Source: Pseudomonas lactucae (GTDB taxonomy: Bacteria > Pseudomonadota > Gammaproteobacteria > Pseudomonadales > Pseudomonadaceae). Taken from it: a stretch of DNA of 64,000 nt. The stretch is from NCBI RefSeq assembly GCF_016937615.1, contig NZ_JAFHKI010000006.1:115476-179475 (forward strand), in the 5' to 3' direction. A program made the translations under genes and the position numbers. The notes under the pieces are model-generated. The model was not told where the DNA came from and did not search any database. It saw only the letters and a list, made by a program, of their open reading frames with translations. Positions 21,424 to 30,922 of this stretch are shown piece by piece. Each line of letters starts with the position of its first letter. Within the stretch, counting starts at the first letter, position 1.

Positions 21424-22482
21424 TCAACTCCCCGGATACGCCAGTTCAATCTGCTCATCAAACTCGCCGTCAAGCCCACAGTACGCATGCGCAACGTGTT
21501 CAAGATCTTCAGCTACCTGCGTAATCACCTGACGCAGTTCCAGGCGCTCGAGCCAGCGAGCAGGAACGGTGGCGGTGCCATACTGCGCGCCCAACAAGTG
21601 CCCGACGACAAGCCCTGTACTGCTGCTGTCACCACTGTGATTGACCGCCGTGACCAGCCCTTCTTCAAGTGATCGTGCGGTCAGCGCGCACCACAGGCCG
21701 ATGGCCAGCGCCTGTTCTGCGACCCAGCCACCGCCAAAATCGTCGATGCGTTGCGGGGTGGGCAAGTAACCCTCGTAAAAGTACAACAGCACGCGCTCGA
21801 TGAGGTTGCGAGTTTCTTCCATGCCAGGCACTTGCCCATACCTGGCCAGACTTTGAGTCACTGCGTGTTCCAGGCTGTCGCGTCGATCGACAACACGCTG
21901 AAGAATGTCGGCAAACAGCCCAGCCGCCAGATAGCATGTCGGATGCCCGTGCGTCAGCCGTCCGGACTGGGCCGCGTGGTGGAATGCATTGGCAAAGAAT
22001 GCACAGGGTGCAGCACGGACCAAGGCACCGTTGCCTTTGCTGTGGTTTTCGGCAACCGCCCCAAGCCACCCACTGGCCTTGAGTGCACTCAGGCAAGTTG
22101 AGTCGGGGGCACGCCTCGACCAGAGCTCCACATCCTTGATCAGCCAGCCATCTGTGGCGACCGGTATCAGCGAGGGGTAATCCTGGGTCGTCAGCCAACG
22201 TAGCAATGCGTGATGAATAATGCTGGGGACATGGCAAGGCTGCCGTGAACTCCCAAGCACATATGCCCGCAGCAAGCCTTCTGCGGTGAACAGCATCATC
22301 TGCGTGCTGTCGCCGATGGAGCCGGTGATGCCATACGCCGGGGCAAAATCAATCATGCCCTGCGGACCGAACCTGGCCTCGATGAGCGGCCACTCGAGAA
22401 ACTCCACGGGGGCGCCAAGCGCATCACCGACAGCGCCACCCAGCAGGCAACCTTTGATCAGCTCAAGTCTGTTCATGTCCAT
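21424..22482 (-). CDS. ADP-ribosylglycohydrolase-like protein with altered metal site
   Basis: A 352-residue member of the ARH/DraG fold, whose active members remove ADP-ribose from proteins or nucleic acids using two metal ions. Family landmarks are KGCLLGGAVGDALGAPVEF at residues 10-28, GSIGDSTQMMLFTAEGLL and NHSGDSSSTGLVVGHLLGA. The usual TDDT and GDSDSTG metal motifs here read GDST and GDSSSTG, so two normally acidic ligands appear to be Ser. The enzyme may therefore be inactive, or act only as a binder. Two ATGs (22482 and 22476) are possible starts; AAGGGA favours 22476 and GAGG favours 22482. It starts 4 bases after the small membrane gene, so the two are co-transcribed. Confidence 0.8.
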   Translation of the reverse strand: MDMNRLELIKGCLLGGAVGDALGAPVEFLEWPLIEARFGPQGMIDFAPAYGITGSIGDSTQMMLFTAEGLLRAYVLGSSRQPCHVPSIIHHALLRWLTTQDYPSLIPVATDGWLIKDVELWSRRAPDSTCLSALKASGWLGAVAENHSKGNGALVRAAPCAFFANAFHHAAQSGRLTHGHPTCYLAAGLFADILQRVVDRRDSLEHAVTQSLARYGQVPGMEETRNLIERVLLYFYEGYLPTPQRIDDFGGGWVAEQALAIGLWCALTARSLEEGLVTAVNHSGDSSSTGLVVGHLLGAQYGTATVPARWLERLELRQVITQVAEDLEHVAHAYCGLDGEFDEQIELAYPGS

Positions 22483-22486
22483 TCCC

Positions 22487-22744
22487 TTATCCCTCAGCCG
22501 GGATCAATTCCTGCAAAATCACCAGCTTTCTTTGCAACTGCTCGATGTGTGCTTTTTCAGCGCGCAGTGCCGAACGCAACTCGCGGTTCTCTGCCTCCCA
22601 AATCCGTGCCCAGCGCGCACTCTTTTGGCAATCCATAGCCATCTGCCAGAGGTCACGCAACCTCAACCACTGATGCAGTAACACCAGCAGTATTGCCACC
22701 ATCATCACCAACGCCCCTGTCGAAACCAATTCCGACATACTCAT
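22487..22744 (-). CDS. small membrane-anchored coiled-coil protein
   Basis: About 85 residues from the ATG at 22744, which follows GGAAGGAAG; a longer frame to 22789 exists but lacks a ribosome site. There is one N-terminal transmembrane helix (GALVMMVAILLVLLHQW) and then a charged helix with heptad spacing (LRSALRAEKAHIEQLQRKL). It is the first gene of a leftward unit with the ADP-ribosylglycohydrolase-like gene, and it faces a WYL regulator across a 120-base divergent promoter. The family is not recognised; it may serve as a membrane tether or spanin-like helper, but that is speculation. Confidence 0.6.
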   Translation of the reverse strand: MSMSELVSTGALVMMVAILLVLLHQWLRLRDLWQMAMDCQKSARWARIWEAENRELRSALRAEKAHIEQLQRKLVILQELIPAEG

Positions 22745-22803
22745 GCCCACTTCCTTCCGTGACTTCAATTCATTTCGAATGCCAGACACAAGATATGTAG
22801 TGT

Positions 22804-22831
22804 TAAGTGACAGGTCTAGAATGTAGACTTA
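22804..22831. promoter_or_regulatory. 28-bp palindrome, candidate WYL-repressor operator
   Basis: Perfect inverted half-sites TAAGT-N6-TCTAGA-N6-ACTTA, centred on the self-complementary TCTAGA. It lies in the divergent gap between the small membrane gene and the WYL regulator, 33 bases before the WYL start. BrxR/CapW-type WYL proteins are known to bind inverted repeats in their own promoters, so autoregulation through this site is a reasonable inference. Confidence 0.5.
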
Positions 22832-22864
22832 TACAGGTAAAGTATTCACGCACATGGAGAGGGT

Positions 22865-23740
22865 ATGAAACGCAAACAATCCATCGAACAGGTCCGCTGG
22901 GACCTGGCACTTCGCTATCGCTTGATCGAGACAGTTGCCTGGTGGGAGGGCCGGTTGACCACGGGACACTTGATACAGAGCTTCGGCATCAGCCGTCAGC
23001 AGGCGTCCAAGGACATCAACACCTACATCACGGAACATGCGCCCAAAAATCTTACATATGACAAAAAAATAAAGGGTTACGTACCCAGCAAGACGTTCAC
23101 CCCGCTGTTCATCGACGACAGCGCCAGCGCCTATTTGCACCTGCTTTATCAGAACAACGAACGCGCCCCGCACATCGATGGACTCGCCCTAGCCTACGCC
23201 CACACCAAGGTGCTGGAGGTCCCGGATCGCCCGATTCGCCCAGAGGTACTACGCCCGCTGCTCAAAGCGTGTCGCGATGGCCTGCGCCTGGAAACCGAGT
23301 ACGTGTCGCTCAATACCCCTAACGTGGAAATTCGTCTCATCGCCCCTCACACGTTGGTCTACACCGGTATGCGCTGGCATGTGCGGGCTTACTGCGAGAA
23401 GAACGCCCAGTACCGCGACTTTGTGCTCAGCCGTCTACGGGGCCAGCCGGATTTGCTCGACGAATCGCCAAACACTCGTGAGCTGGATGAAGACTGGAAC
23501 ACCGAAATACCGGTGATATTTGCCGCCGATGGGCGATTGAACGCGGCGCAGAAGTCAATCATCGAAACCGACTTCGGCATGGTTGATGGCCAGCTAGTTG
23601 TGCCCAGTCGCAGGGCGCTGGTGAAGTATGTATTGCAACGCTATCAGATCGACCCCAGAAACCTGACCACTAATCCTGAAGCGCAACAAATCGTGGTGAC
23701 CAATCTCAAGGAACTGAAGCCTTGGCTTATGAATGATTGA
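22865..23740 (+). CDS. WYL-domain transcriptional regulator (CapW/BrxR-like)
   Basis: A 291-residue protein. The winged-helix N terminus has LIETVAWWEGRLTTGHLIQ and SFGISRQQASKDINTYI (recognition helix) near residues 38-54. A WYL domain near 125-205 has the R-P-H-x-L-x-Y pattern as LIAPHTLVYTGMRWHVRAYC and ends RDFVLSRL. Length and layout match the CapW/BrxR regulators that sense ligands, probably nucleic acid or nucleotides, and hold defence operons silent. The ribosome site GGAGAGGG lies just before the ATG. It could control the leftward ADP-ribosylglycohydrolase unit, the rightward AAA operon, or both; the palindrome at 22804-22831 supports the former and itself. Confidence 0.8.
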   Translation: MKRKQSIEQVRWDLALRYRLIETVAWWEGRLTTGHLIQSFGISRQQASKDINTYITEHAPKNLTYDKKIKGYVPSKTFTPLFIDDSASAYLHLLYQNNERAPHIDGLALAYAHTKVLEVPDRPIRPEVLRPLLKACRDGLRLETEYVSLNTPNVEIRLIAPHTLVYTGMRWHVRAYCEKNAQYRDFVLSRLRGQPDLLDESPNTRELDEDWNTEIPVIFAADGRLNAAQKSIIETDFGMVDGQLVVPSRRALVKYVLQRYQIDPRNLTTNPEAQQIVVTNLKELKPWLMND

Positions 23741-24016
23741 CGCTCAAGTGGTGGATGGCGTGGACTTCCACGCCGGGAATCCGGCCTCCTTCTCACTGTT
23801 GACTGAGGTTCGCACTTGCAGTCTGACACTCAAGATCCCGAGGTGAGGAGAGTCCATCCCGTTGCTTCTGATTCATCACCAGCAAGGACTGCGCATCAGA
23901 ATGCCAGCCTCTTTCGACACGGCATCTATCGCCATTCCACCCCTGACCCGAGCGCGACACATTACGACGCACCTTGGCCTCATGATCATGTCTTGCCAGT
24001 ATCAGGAGTAGTCGTC

Positions 24017-26127
24017 GTGCCCATCCCGCGTTCGCTGAATCGCAGTAATGTACGTAGTTCCGGCCCCCATAACGCGGACACCTGCGCCCTGACCCTGAAG
24101 TGGTCGTTCATGATGATGCTCGATCTTGGCGGGCATCGGAATCTTATCCAGCGGCATGGCTTTAACGATGACGAACTGGCCATCGAACTGGGCCTGCAAG
24201 CGCTGGCCGATGAAGAGGATTTCCACCCACGCCAGGCGCTCTTGCGCTTGAAGGGCGAACGCAAGCTGTTTGATGAGACGTTCACCAGCTACGATACCCC
24301 GACATGCTGGAAGAAAATCTTGAGGCGCTGGGAGAGTTGCTCGAACTTGATGCGGCGGAACTCCGCATTCTCGGTTTTTGTGTCCTGATGCATACCGATC
24401 CGACGCTCACCAACGCTGCCGACGAGCTGGGAATGCTCGGTTTCAACCGCATGCTCGCTGTACTCAGCACCCTGTTGGATATTCCACAGCTGCAACTGAC
24501 ACGGTATCTGAGCAACGACGGTCAACTGGTCCGGTCGGGTCTGCTTGAAGTCAATACCCTGTCCTGCTCGGTCACCACCCTGAGCAGCCGCTTGAGCGTG
24601 GGTAATTCTGATTTGCCGGGATTGATGCGTTTCAATCAGGACGAGCCCATCGAGTTGTTCAAGTATGCGTTCAGGCTTAGCCCGCCGGGTGAGCTCGGGC
24701 TCGATATATACGAACACCTGCGTCAGCACGTAGATATCGCCCAAGCCTACCTGGCCAAGGGATTGGTCGAAGGCCGAAGCGGGGTAAACACTCTGCTTTA
24801 TGGCCCGCCAGGTACGGGTAAGACACAGTTGAGCCGCCTGCTCGCCAAAACACTGAATACCGATCTGTATGAGATCGCCTGCACCGACAGTGACGGCGAT
24901 CCGGTCAGTGCCAGCCAGCGCTTGTGCGCATTGCGCTCGGCCATGAGCGTCTTGCATTCGCACAAATCGCTGCTGGTCCTGGATGAAATCGAAGACATTT
25001 TCGATAGCCCCACACCCATGGGTATGGGTGCCCGCAGCAAGGCACAGAAAGGCTGGATCAATCGGATGCTCGAAGAAAACGCCCTGCCCTGCTTTTGGCT
25101 GAGCAACAGTGTCGAGTCGCTGGATGCGGCGCACATTCGCCGCTTTGATCTGGTCATCAACCTGCCAAACCCGCCTCGGGCACAGCGCGAGCAAATCATT
25201 AGGGAGTGCAGCGCCGACAAGCTGGGCAATGAGCTTGTGGAGAAACTTATCGATCATGAACATGCAACACCGGCAGTGATCACTCGCGCGGTTCGCATCG
25301 CCCGCAGCCTGAATCCCCGCGCCGGCAAAAAGCTTGATGCAACGGGCGAGTGCCTGGTCGACAGCACACTCAAAGCCCAAGGTTTTGACAAGTTGGAGGG
25401 CGCACAGGGCCAGCGATTGCCGAGCTTTTACTCGCCTGAACTGATCAACACCGATGTACCGCTCGATGGTCTGGTCGAAGGTTTACGCAAGCACGCTGAA
25501 GCACGCTTATGTTTCTACGGGCCTCCTGGCACTGGCAAAACCGCCTTCGGCTGTTGGTTAGCACAGGAACTGGACAGGCCACTGATGGTGCAACGGGTAT
25601 CTGATCTTGTTTCCCCGTATGTGGGCCAGACCGAACAGAATCTTGCCGAAGCTTTTGCACAAGCCACTCAGGACGGCGCGGTACTGCTCTTCGATGAAGT
25701 CGACAGCTTTTTGCAGGATCGACGCAAGGCAAAGCAAAGCTGGGAAGTGACAGCGGTAAACGAAATGCTCACCCAGATGGAAAGCTATCGTGGCCTGTTC
25801 ATTGCCTCAACGAACTTGATCCGTGATCTGGACGAAGCATCGCTGCGCCGCTTCGACATGAAAATCTACTTTGGTTACCTGGACCAACCCCAGGTACAGC
25901 AACTGTTCAGCACCCACTTGCAGGCACTTAAACTCAAGGACCCCACCAAGACGGCAAGCCTGCGGCTGAGAAGCGAACAGCAATTGACCCCAGGCGACTT
26001 TGCCTCGGTGGCCAGGCAAGCGCGCTTCAAACCCTTCGCCAATGCGAACGAGTTGGCCTGCGCGCTCATCGCTGAAACCCGCCTCAAAACTGCCGGGAAG
26101 CAGAGACCTATAGGGTTTGTACACTGA
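24017..26127 (+). pseudogene. double-AAA ATPase with apparent 5' frameshift
   Basis: GTG at 24017 with AGGAG 8 bases upstream starts a frame reading ALTLKWSFMMML and then ALLRLKGERKLFDETF. A single missing base near 24296-24301 (CCCC where CCCCC would restore TPDMLEENL) moves it to the long second frame, 24304-26127. That part encodes two AAA modules. Module 1 has GPPGTGKTQ and LLVLDEIEDIF, with the arginine-bearing IRRFDLVI. Module 2 has GPPGTGKTA, LLFDEVDSFL and LRRFDMKIYF. The repaired protein would be about 703 residues. ATPases with two AAA modules often remodel or unfold proteins. It lies between two WYL genes. An ATG at 24304 could start a shortened protein, so function might survive. 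Confidence 0.7.
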
Positions 26128-26219
26128 CAGCGGACGTTCGGACGGGTGTTGACTGGCTTAGTGCCATCTATCACCCTTGTCGCCATACCGAGCTTAAGCA
26201 CTACACAAGGAAGCCTGTC

Positions 26220-27231
26220 TTGCCCTCTGCCAAAGCCCAATCCACCGTCAGCCGTCAGTGGGAATTGCTTCGCCAGTTGCCATCCAGATCACCCGGAATC
26301 ACCACCGCCGAACTCGCCACGCGCCTACACTTATCGGGTTATAAAATCAGCCGGCGTACGATTGAACGCGACCTGATCGATCTGTCGCTGATGTTCCCCC
26401 TGCAATGCAATGACGCAAGCGCGCCTTACGGTTGGTACTGGCAACCCGGTGTCAGCGTCGAATTGCAGGGAGTTACCCTGACCGAGGCGTTGAGCCTGGC
26501 TCTAGTCGAAGACGCAATCCGCCCACTGCTGCCTAACAGCATGCTCAGAGTGCTGGAGCCTCGTTTCAACCACGCGCGACAAAAACTCAAGTGATTGGGC
26601 GAGGAGAATCAAGCCGCACGCTGGCTGGATAAAGTAGCCAGCGTGCGCCCCGCACTTGAACCTGCAAGCGCCGGAGATTCCAGAGGAAATTCTGGAGACA
26701 TTGCAACAGGCCTTGCTGGAGGAGAAACAGTTGCAATGTCAGTACTACTCCGCACACTCTGACAAAGTCAGCCAACTGAAACTCAATCCGCTGGCCCTGG
26801 TGCAACGTGGATTGATCACTTACCTGATCGGCACCGCCGACTCTTACACCGATGTGCGCCAGTACGCAGTCCATCGATTCCGCGAATTGTCCCTCTTGGA
26901 GTCCCCAACGCAGGGACTGAAGGATTTCAATCTACAGGCCTACTTGAATAGCGATGCGCTGCAGTTCGGCAATACAGAAAGAATCGCCTTCCAGGCTTGG
27001 CTAAGTGAAAAGCAAGCTCGCCTGCTGCGAGAAACGCCGCTGAGCGCAGATATGGCGCTAACCGACCTTGGCAATGGCGATGGCTATCGCGTCACAGCAA
27101 CGATCAGCGATAGCTGGCAACTGCAGTGGTGGATCTTGTCGCTGGGCGATGCGCTAGTGGTTGAAATGCCGCTGAACCTACGCGAGCAAATTGCGCAAAA
27201 GCTGAGGAATGCTGCGGCTGGGTATGAGTGA
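26220..27231 (+). pseudogene. second WYL-domain regulator, broken by a stop and a frameshift
   Basis: TTG at 26220 follows AAGGAAG by 6 bases. The first part is a winged helix (GITTAELATRLHLSGYKISR, then RTIERDLIDLS). TGA at 26592-26594 interrupts the frame; CGA to TGA would fit (KLK-R-LGEENQAARWL continues in frame). Near 26655 one extra base moves the frame, and homology resumes as NLQAPEIPEEILETLQQALL with the WYL domain (KLNPLALVQRGLITYLIG, then VRQYAVHRF). Two independent lesions make this a better pseudogene candidate than its neighbours. It belongs to the longer YobV/PafC-like WYL class, unlike the CapW-like gene upstream, and lies about 90 bases after the ATPase. Confidence 0.75.
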
Positions 27232-27320
27232 GAGTGGAACCATGCAGGCTGAAAATAGCCGGTAATCGGAATCTCATCATCACGATTTTATCAGCATCGC
27301 ACAATAAATAAGGACTTTAA

Positions 27321-27759
27321 ATGACAGACGCCCTTGAATTCACTCCGAATCTCCGTCGGCCGAAAAAAATTGCACTGCTATTTGTCGTTGATACGTGGGG
27401 TATTGAGGGCCCATATGCTGACGGTAATTGGCATAAGTTGATCCATCAGGCAGCCCGTAGCTGGATAACGGAAAACCCCGATCAAGAGCCTGCCACATTA
27501 TGTGTCGGTCGTGCGGCCGTGCGACTTTTTCGAAAATGGAACCTCGTGTTATATGACCTGTAGCACCAAGCTACCGGACATTTTTTTTGACCAACTCAAT
27601 TCGTACATGGCTCAGTACTGTGGCCCCCATGTCACAGTGGCTGAGGTCGATTTCGATCTACCATTCAACAGCATCGAAGGGTGGCGCGCCTACCTTCACT
27701 TTGAGCAAGGTCAAATCTGGGAACAGTCAGACGCAATCAGTTGGCGTGCATTGGACTAG
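27321..27759 (+). pseudogene. small unknown gene with apparent frameshift
   Basis: The ATG at 27321 follows AAGGACTTTAA. The first frame (IALLFVVDTWGIEGPYADG) runs to a stop at 27563. The other frame overlaps from about 27490 and continues as VVRPCDFFENGTSCYMTCST to a stop at 27759. An extra base near 27485-27505 joins them into one protein of about 145 residues with a plausible soluble fold. I do not recognise the family. It closes the WYL/AAA group and is followed by a strong terminator-like hairpin about 240 bases on. Confidence 0.5.
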
Positions 27760-28636
27760 GGAGCTCACACAAAGCATGCACCGGGATGTCCGCTTCGGGC
27801 AGTTCACTGCCAATCATGGTGACGAGGCGTGCTCCGATGCAATCGGTGGTCAGATCGAATGCAAGCGGGTGGTCAAGTGGAGTGCAATTTCGCACGGCAT
27901 TCCAATTGGTATTCCAACCAAAAATTGGAACCAATATTGACTCTATAAATCAATAACTTACCGAGCAGATTCAACTTACCCCGGCCCACCACTTCAACAT
28001 CTAAAGACGTCCACGGACGTCTTTTTTTGTGCCTGAAATCCAGTAAATACGGGGGTTCAGGGCTGCTGGTTTCTCCCCGGCGTCAGGAATGATAGCGCGC
28101 GTTCAAAGCACAGATCTGTTGCGTCATCCCCTCCCTATCGCAAGCTTTATTCCATTTCGTCGCCTCGAAACTTGCTTGAGCCTCATGGGCACAGTTGGCT
28201 GGCGTTTCAGGTCGACCGCAAGGCTGAACAGTCGCGGGCGGGAATGCGCCCAGCGATCCAACTCGTCGCTGTAAGCGCCAGGCTCTGTACGAAATGCATC
28301 CGAGTTCACCCATGCCGCGTTGAAAACAGGCTCGATCGCAAGCCCGGTCGGGCGCGACCGGGTCGGAAAGCTCACTGGCAACCAGTCAACCCGAGAGAGG
28401 TCCCAGTCCGCTTCCTCGCCGGTTTTCGCCTTGCCGAACCTGCGTTTAAAAACCTTTCGTACACAACCTAAGAGGCTTTTTTATTTCGTGATTGCACGTA
28501 AAATTCGGCTCTGGAATTTTGGAAGCCAGAATCGTTCTGGTTTCGGATTTTCAGGTCTCGAGCCCCGCTCATACTAAGGACTGATTCGGTTAGCGCCATG
28601 TGCTGGTCACGTGGCGTAGGCCGTCAGAAAGGCGCC
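27760..28636. other. long region without a confident gene
   Basis: Apart from the terminator hairpin at 28003-28028, nothing is firmly coding. A minus-strand frame between about 28480 and 28124 reads partly like protein (GEEADWDLSRVDWLPV) but lacks a good start, and may be a gene remnant. Just before the terminator, CCCCGGCCCACCA resembles the 3' end of a tRNA gene, without a matching T-arm. The sirtuin promoter should lie in the right part. Confidence 0.4.
28003..28028 (+). terminator. rho-independent terminator
   Basis: A perfect 9-bp stem AAAGACGTC / GACGTCTTT round the loop CACG, followed by a run of T. It would end rightward transcripts from the WYL/AAA group; the A-rich left arm also allows weaker leftward use. 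Confidence 0.8.
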
Positions 28637-29404
28637 ATGGACTTCACCAATTTTGATCCCGAATTGATCACTGCACTGAAAGGTGCGCAAAAGATCACCG
28701 TATTGACAGGAGCGGGTGTATCCGCTGAAAGCGGTATTCCGACGTTCCGCGATGCGCTGACCGGGCTCTGGGCGAATTTTGACGCGGAGAAGCTTGCCAC
28801 GCCCGAAGCGTTCCAGCGCGATCCTGCCTTGGTGTGGGGCTGGTACGAGTGGCGCCGCGCGCAGGTTATTGCGACGCGGCCTAATGCCGCTCACGTGGCC
28901 ATCTCAGAGCTCGCTCGCCGTGTCCCACAACTTACGGTGTTTACCCAGAACGTCGACGATCTGCATGAGCGTGCCGGAAGCACCGATGTGCAGCATCTTC
29001 ACGGCAGTCTTCACCATCCGCGGTGCTTCGAGTGCGCGAGCCCGTACTCGTTGGTGGATAGCCTGTCTGAGGTTCCTGGGGTGGACGGGCGTTTGTCGCC
29101 ACCCCAGTGCCAGACATGCGCAGGTAAGGTCAGGCCAGGCGTCGTATGGTTCAACGAGCTTTTGCCTGAGGGCATGCTAGATAGGGCATTTAAATCAGCC
29201 AGTTCATCCGATCTGCTCATCGTGGTGGGCACCTCGGGCAATGTTCACCCTGCCGCTCGGCTTCCAAAAGAGGCGAGCCGGGCGGGCTGCAAAGTTATCC
29301 AGATCAATCCAGAAAAAACCAAGCTCGACAGCGTCTGTACCTGGAATGTCCGGGGGAAGGCTGGAGTCGCCTTACCGGCATTAGTTAACTACGCCTTTAT
29401 ATGA
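28637..29404 (+). CDS. sirtuin, NAD-dependent protein deacylase (CobB type)
   Basis: A 255-residue sirtuin. NAD-binding motifs are GAGVSAESGIPTFRD near residues 24-38, TQNVDDLHERAG near 102-113 and GTSGNVHPAA near 198. The catalytic His is in LHGSLHH. The zinc ribbon has two Cys pairs, CFEC and CQTC. Tyr and Arg in WYEWRR match the class III sirtuins, which remove succinyl or malonyl groups. The ATG at 28637 after AAAGG is preferred; 13 upstream codons to 28598 are in frame but odd. It heads a plus-strand trio with a hydrolase-macro fusion and an OGFr-like gene. Sirtuins and macro domains share NAD-derived ADP-ribose metabolites, which may tie the trio together. Confidence 0.9.
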   Translation: MDFTNFDPELITALKGAQKITVLTGAGVSAESGIPTFRDALTGLWANFDAEKLATPEAFQRDPALVWGWYEWRRAQVIATRPNAAHVAISELARRVPQLTVFTQNVDDLHERAGSTDVQHLHGSLHHPRCFECASPYSLVDSLSEVPGVDGRLSPPQCQTCAGKVRPGVVWFNELLPEGMLDRAFKSASSSDLLIVVGTSGNVHPAARLPKEASRAGCKVIQINPEKTKLDSVCTWNVRGKAGVALPALVNYAFI

Positions 29405-29440
29405 TTCGTGAATGTACGGAAATGGACGTGAGAGAACACT

Positions 29441-30910
29441 ATGAAGGGACGCTGGATCAGAACAATGGACGATACGGCATCGCCGATGGCCGTAGTGTTT
29501 CTGCATGGGGTGCTGTCCGACGGTGAAACGTGCTGGCGCCATCAAAATAAAACCTACTGGCCGGATCTGCTTTCCCAGCATTCGACTATAGGGAGCGTGG
29601 GCATTTATGAGTTCACCTATCGCACGGAGATCTTCAGTGGGTCCTACAGCCTAGGCGATGTTGTCGATGCGTTGAAGGAAAGCCTGCACCTCGATGGTGT
29701 CAACAGGGCGCGGAAAATTGTCTTCGTTGCTCATAGCATGGGGGGTATCGTGGCCAGACGCTATATCGTGCAGCGCGTAGATGACCTTGTGGGGCGTTGT
29801 GCTGAAGTTGGGCTTTTCCTGATCGCCTCTCCCTCACTGGGTTCGTCCTATGCTAATTGGCTTGGGCCGATCGCAAAGTTCATGGGGCATGCTCAAGGTC
29901 AGGCGTTGGCGTTTTGTCAGAACAATGTCTGGCTCAACGATCTGAATAGCGATTTTCGCAATGTGGTGATGAGCCGCAAGCTGGTGATCTACGGTCGGGA
30001 ATTAGTGGAAGACCAGTTCGTGGTGCTCAAGCGCTTTTTGTGGTTGCCGCAGATCGTGCCCCCGGTCAGTGGGGCCATTTATTTCGGCGATGCTCTAAAG
30101 GTCCCGTTATCAGATCATTTTTCCATCGCCAAGCCGGCGGATGCACAGGCCCTTCAGCACCGCGTGTTGTGTGATTTCATCGAAGGTATCGTGCAGCAAA
30201 AGGGCAATACCACCAATGTCTGGGAATGCCCCGGAGGCTTCTGTACCAGCGTCGGAGAGAGTGAGATCAGCATTGTCACTGGGCGTATCGAAAACCATCC
30301 GGTGGACGCGAAAACAACCGTGGTGGCGTTACCCTGCGATGAGTATTTCGAAGACCATTGCACCCACGATACTCGGAGTGCGTTGGGCGTTTATATCAAC
30401 CGGCATTGCGCCGAAACGACGCTGGAATTTTCGAATCTTGTCAGGCAGCAATGCCAGATGCGCTTTGGCGTCGGTACGCTGCAGCAAAAGACGACGGATG
30501 CGTCTAGCGAAAGCTATGGTCCCGGCCGAGCCATCCTTGTTGCGGACCCCTCGAAAAACGCGGCCGCGATAGCCTTGGTTTCCACCACCACGCAGCGCGC
30601 CAAGCAAGGGCTTGCCGCCAGGATGTCCTACGTATTCGATGGTATGCAGGAACTGTTCGAGCTGCTTGCTGACAAGCGGATCAACGAAGTAGTCATGCCA
30701 GTGCTAGGCGCTGGGCACGGTGGAATTGAACCATCATTGGCGATTGCCGGGTTGGTGTTGGCGCTGACGGAGGCCGCTCGTTACGGTGCAGATAAGCAGC
30801 GTCGCAAAAAGATCACTATCGTTGTCTTCCAGCGGACAACACAAGACCAACCAGAAATAGCGTCTGATGCCATCCGTAAAACGCTGGAACTGGTGGCCAA
30901 TAAGACGTAA
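29441..30910 (+). CDS. alpha/beta hydrolase fused to a macro-like domain
   Basis: A 489-residue two-domain protein. Residues about 15-230 are a lipase-type alpha/beta hydrolase: VVFLHGVLSDGETCW near the start, the nucleophile elbow VAHSMGGIVARR with Ser near 98, and LIASPSLGSSYANW. Residues about 280-480 look like a macro domain: VTGRIENHPVDAKTTVVALP at its start, a glycine-rich loop GPGRAILV, and VVMPVLGAGHGGIEPSLAI near 415-435. Macro domains bind or hydrolyse ADP-ribose. The gene is 36 bases after the sirtuin and 12 before the OGFr-like gene. The hydrolase call is strong; the macro call is moderate and needs structure prediction. I know no named system with this fusion. Confidence 0.7.
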   Translation: MKGRWIRTMDDTASPMAVVFLHGVLSDGETCWRHQNKTYWPDLLSQHSTIGSVGIYEFTYRTEIFSGSYSLGDVVDALKESLHLDGVNRARKIVFVAHSMGGIVARRYIVQRVDDLVGRCAEVGLFLIASPSLGSSYANWLGPIAKFMGHAQGQALAFCQNNVWLNDLNSDFRNVVMSRKLVIYGRELVEDQFVVLKRFLWLPQIVPPVSGAIYFGDALKVPLSDHFSIAKPADAQALQHRVLCDFIEGIVQQKGNTTNVWECPGGFCTSVGESEISIVTGRIENHPVDAKTTVVALPCDEYFEDHCTHDTRSALGVYINRHCAETTLEFSNLVRQQCQMRFGVGTLQQKTTDASSESYGPGRAILVADPSKNAAAIALVSTTTQRAKQGLAARMSYVFDGMQELFELLADKRINEVVMPVLGAGHGGIEPSLAIAGLVLALTEAARYGADKQRRKKITIVVFQRTTQDQPEIASDAIRKTLELVANKT

Positions 30911-30922
30911 CGAGGGCAATGT

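Noticed and set aside
27962..27992. tRNA gene 3' end
   Set aside because: The T-arm does not pair, the spacing to CCA is one base short, and there is no upstream cloverleaf.
28124..28480. Minus-strand frame reading partly like protein (GEEADWDLSRVDWLPV)
   Set aside because: No credible start and no known family. Kept only as a possible gene remnant within the intergenic entry.
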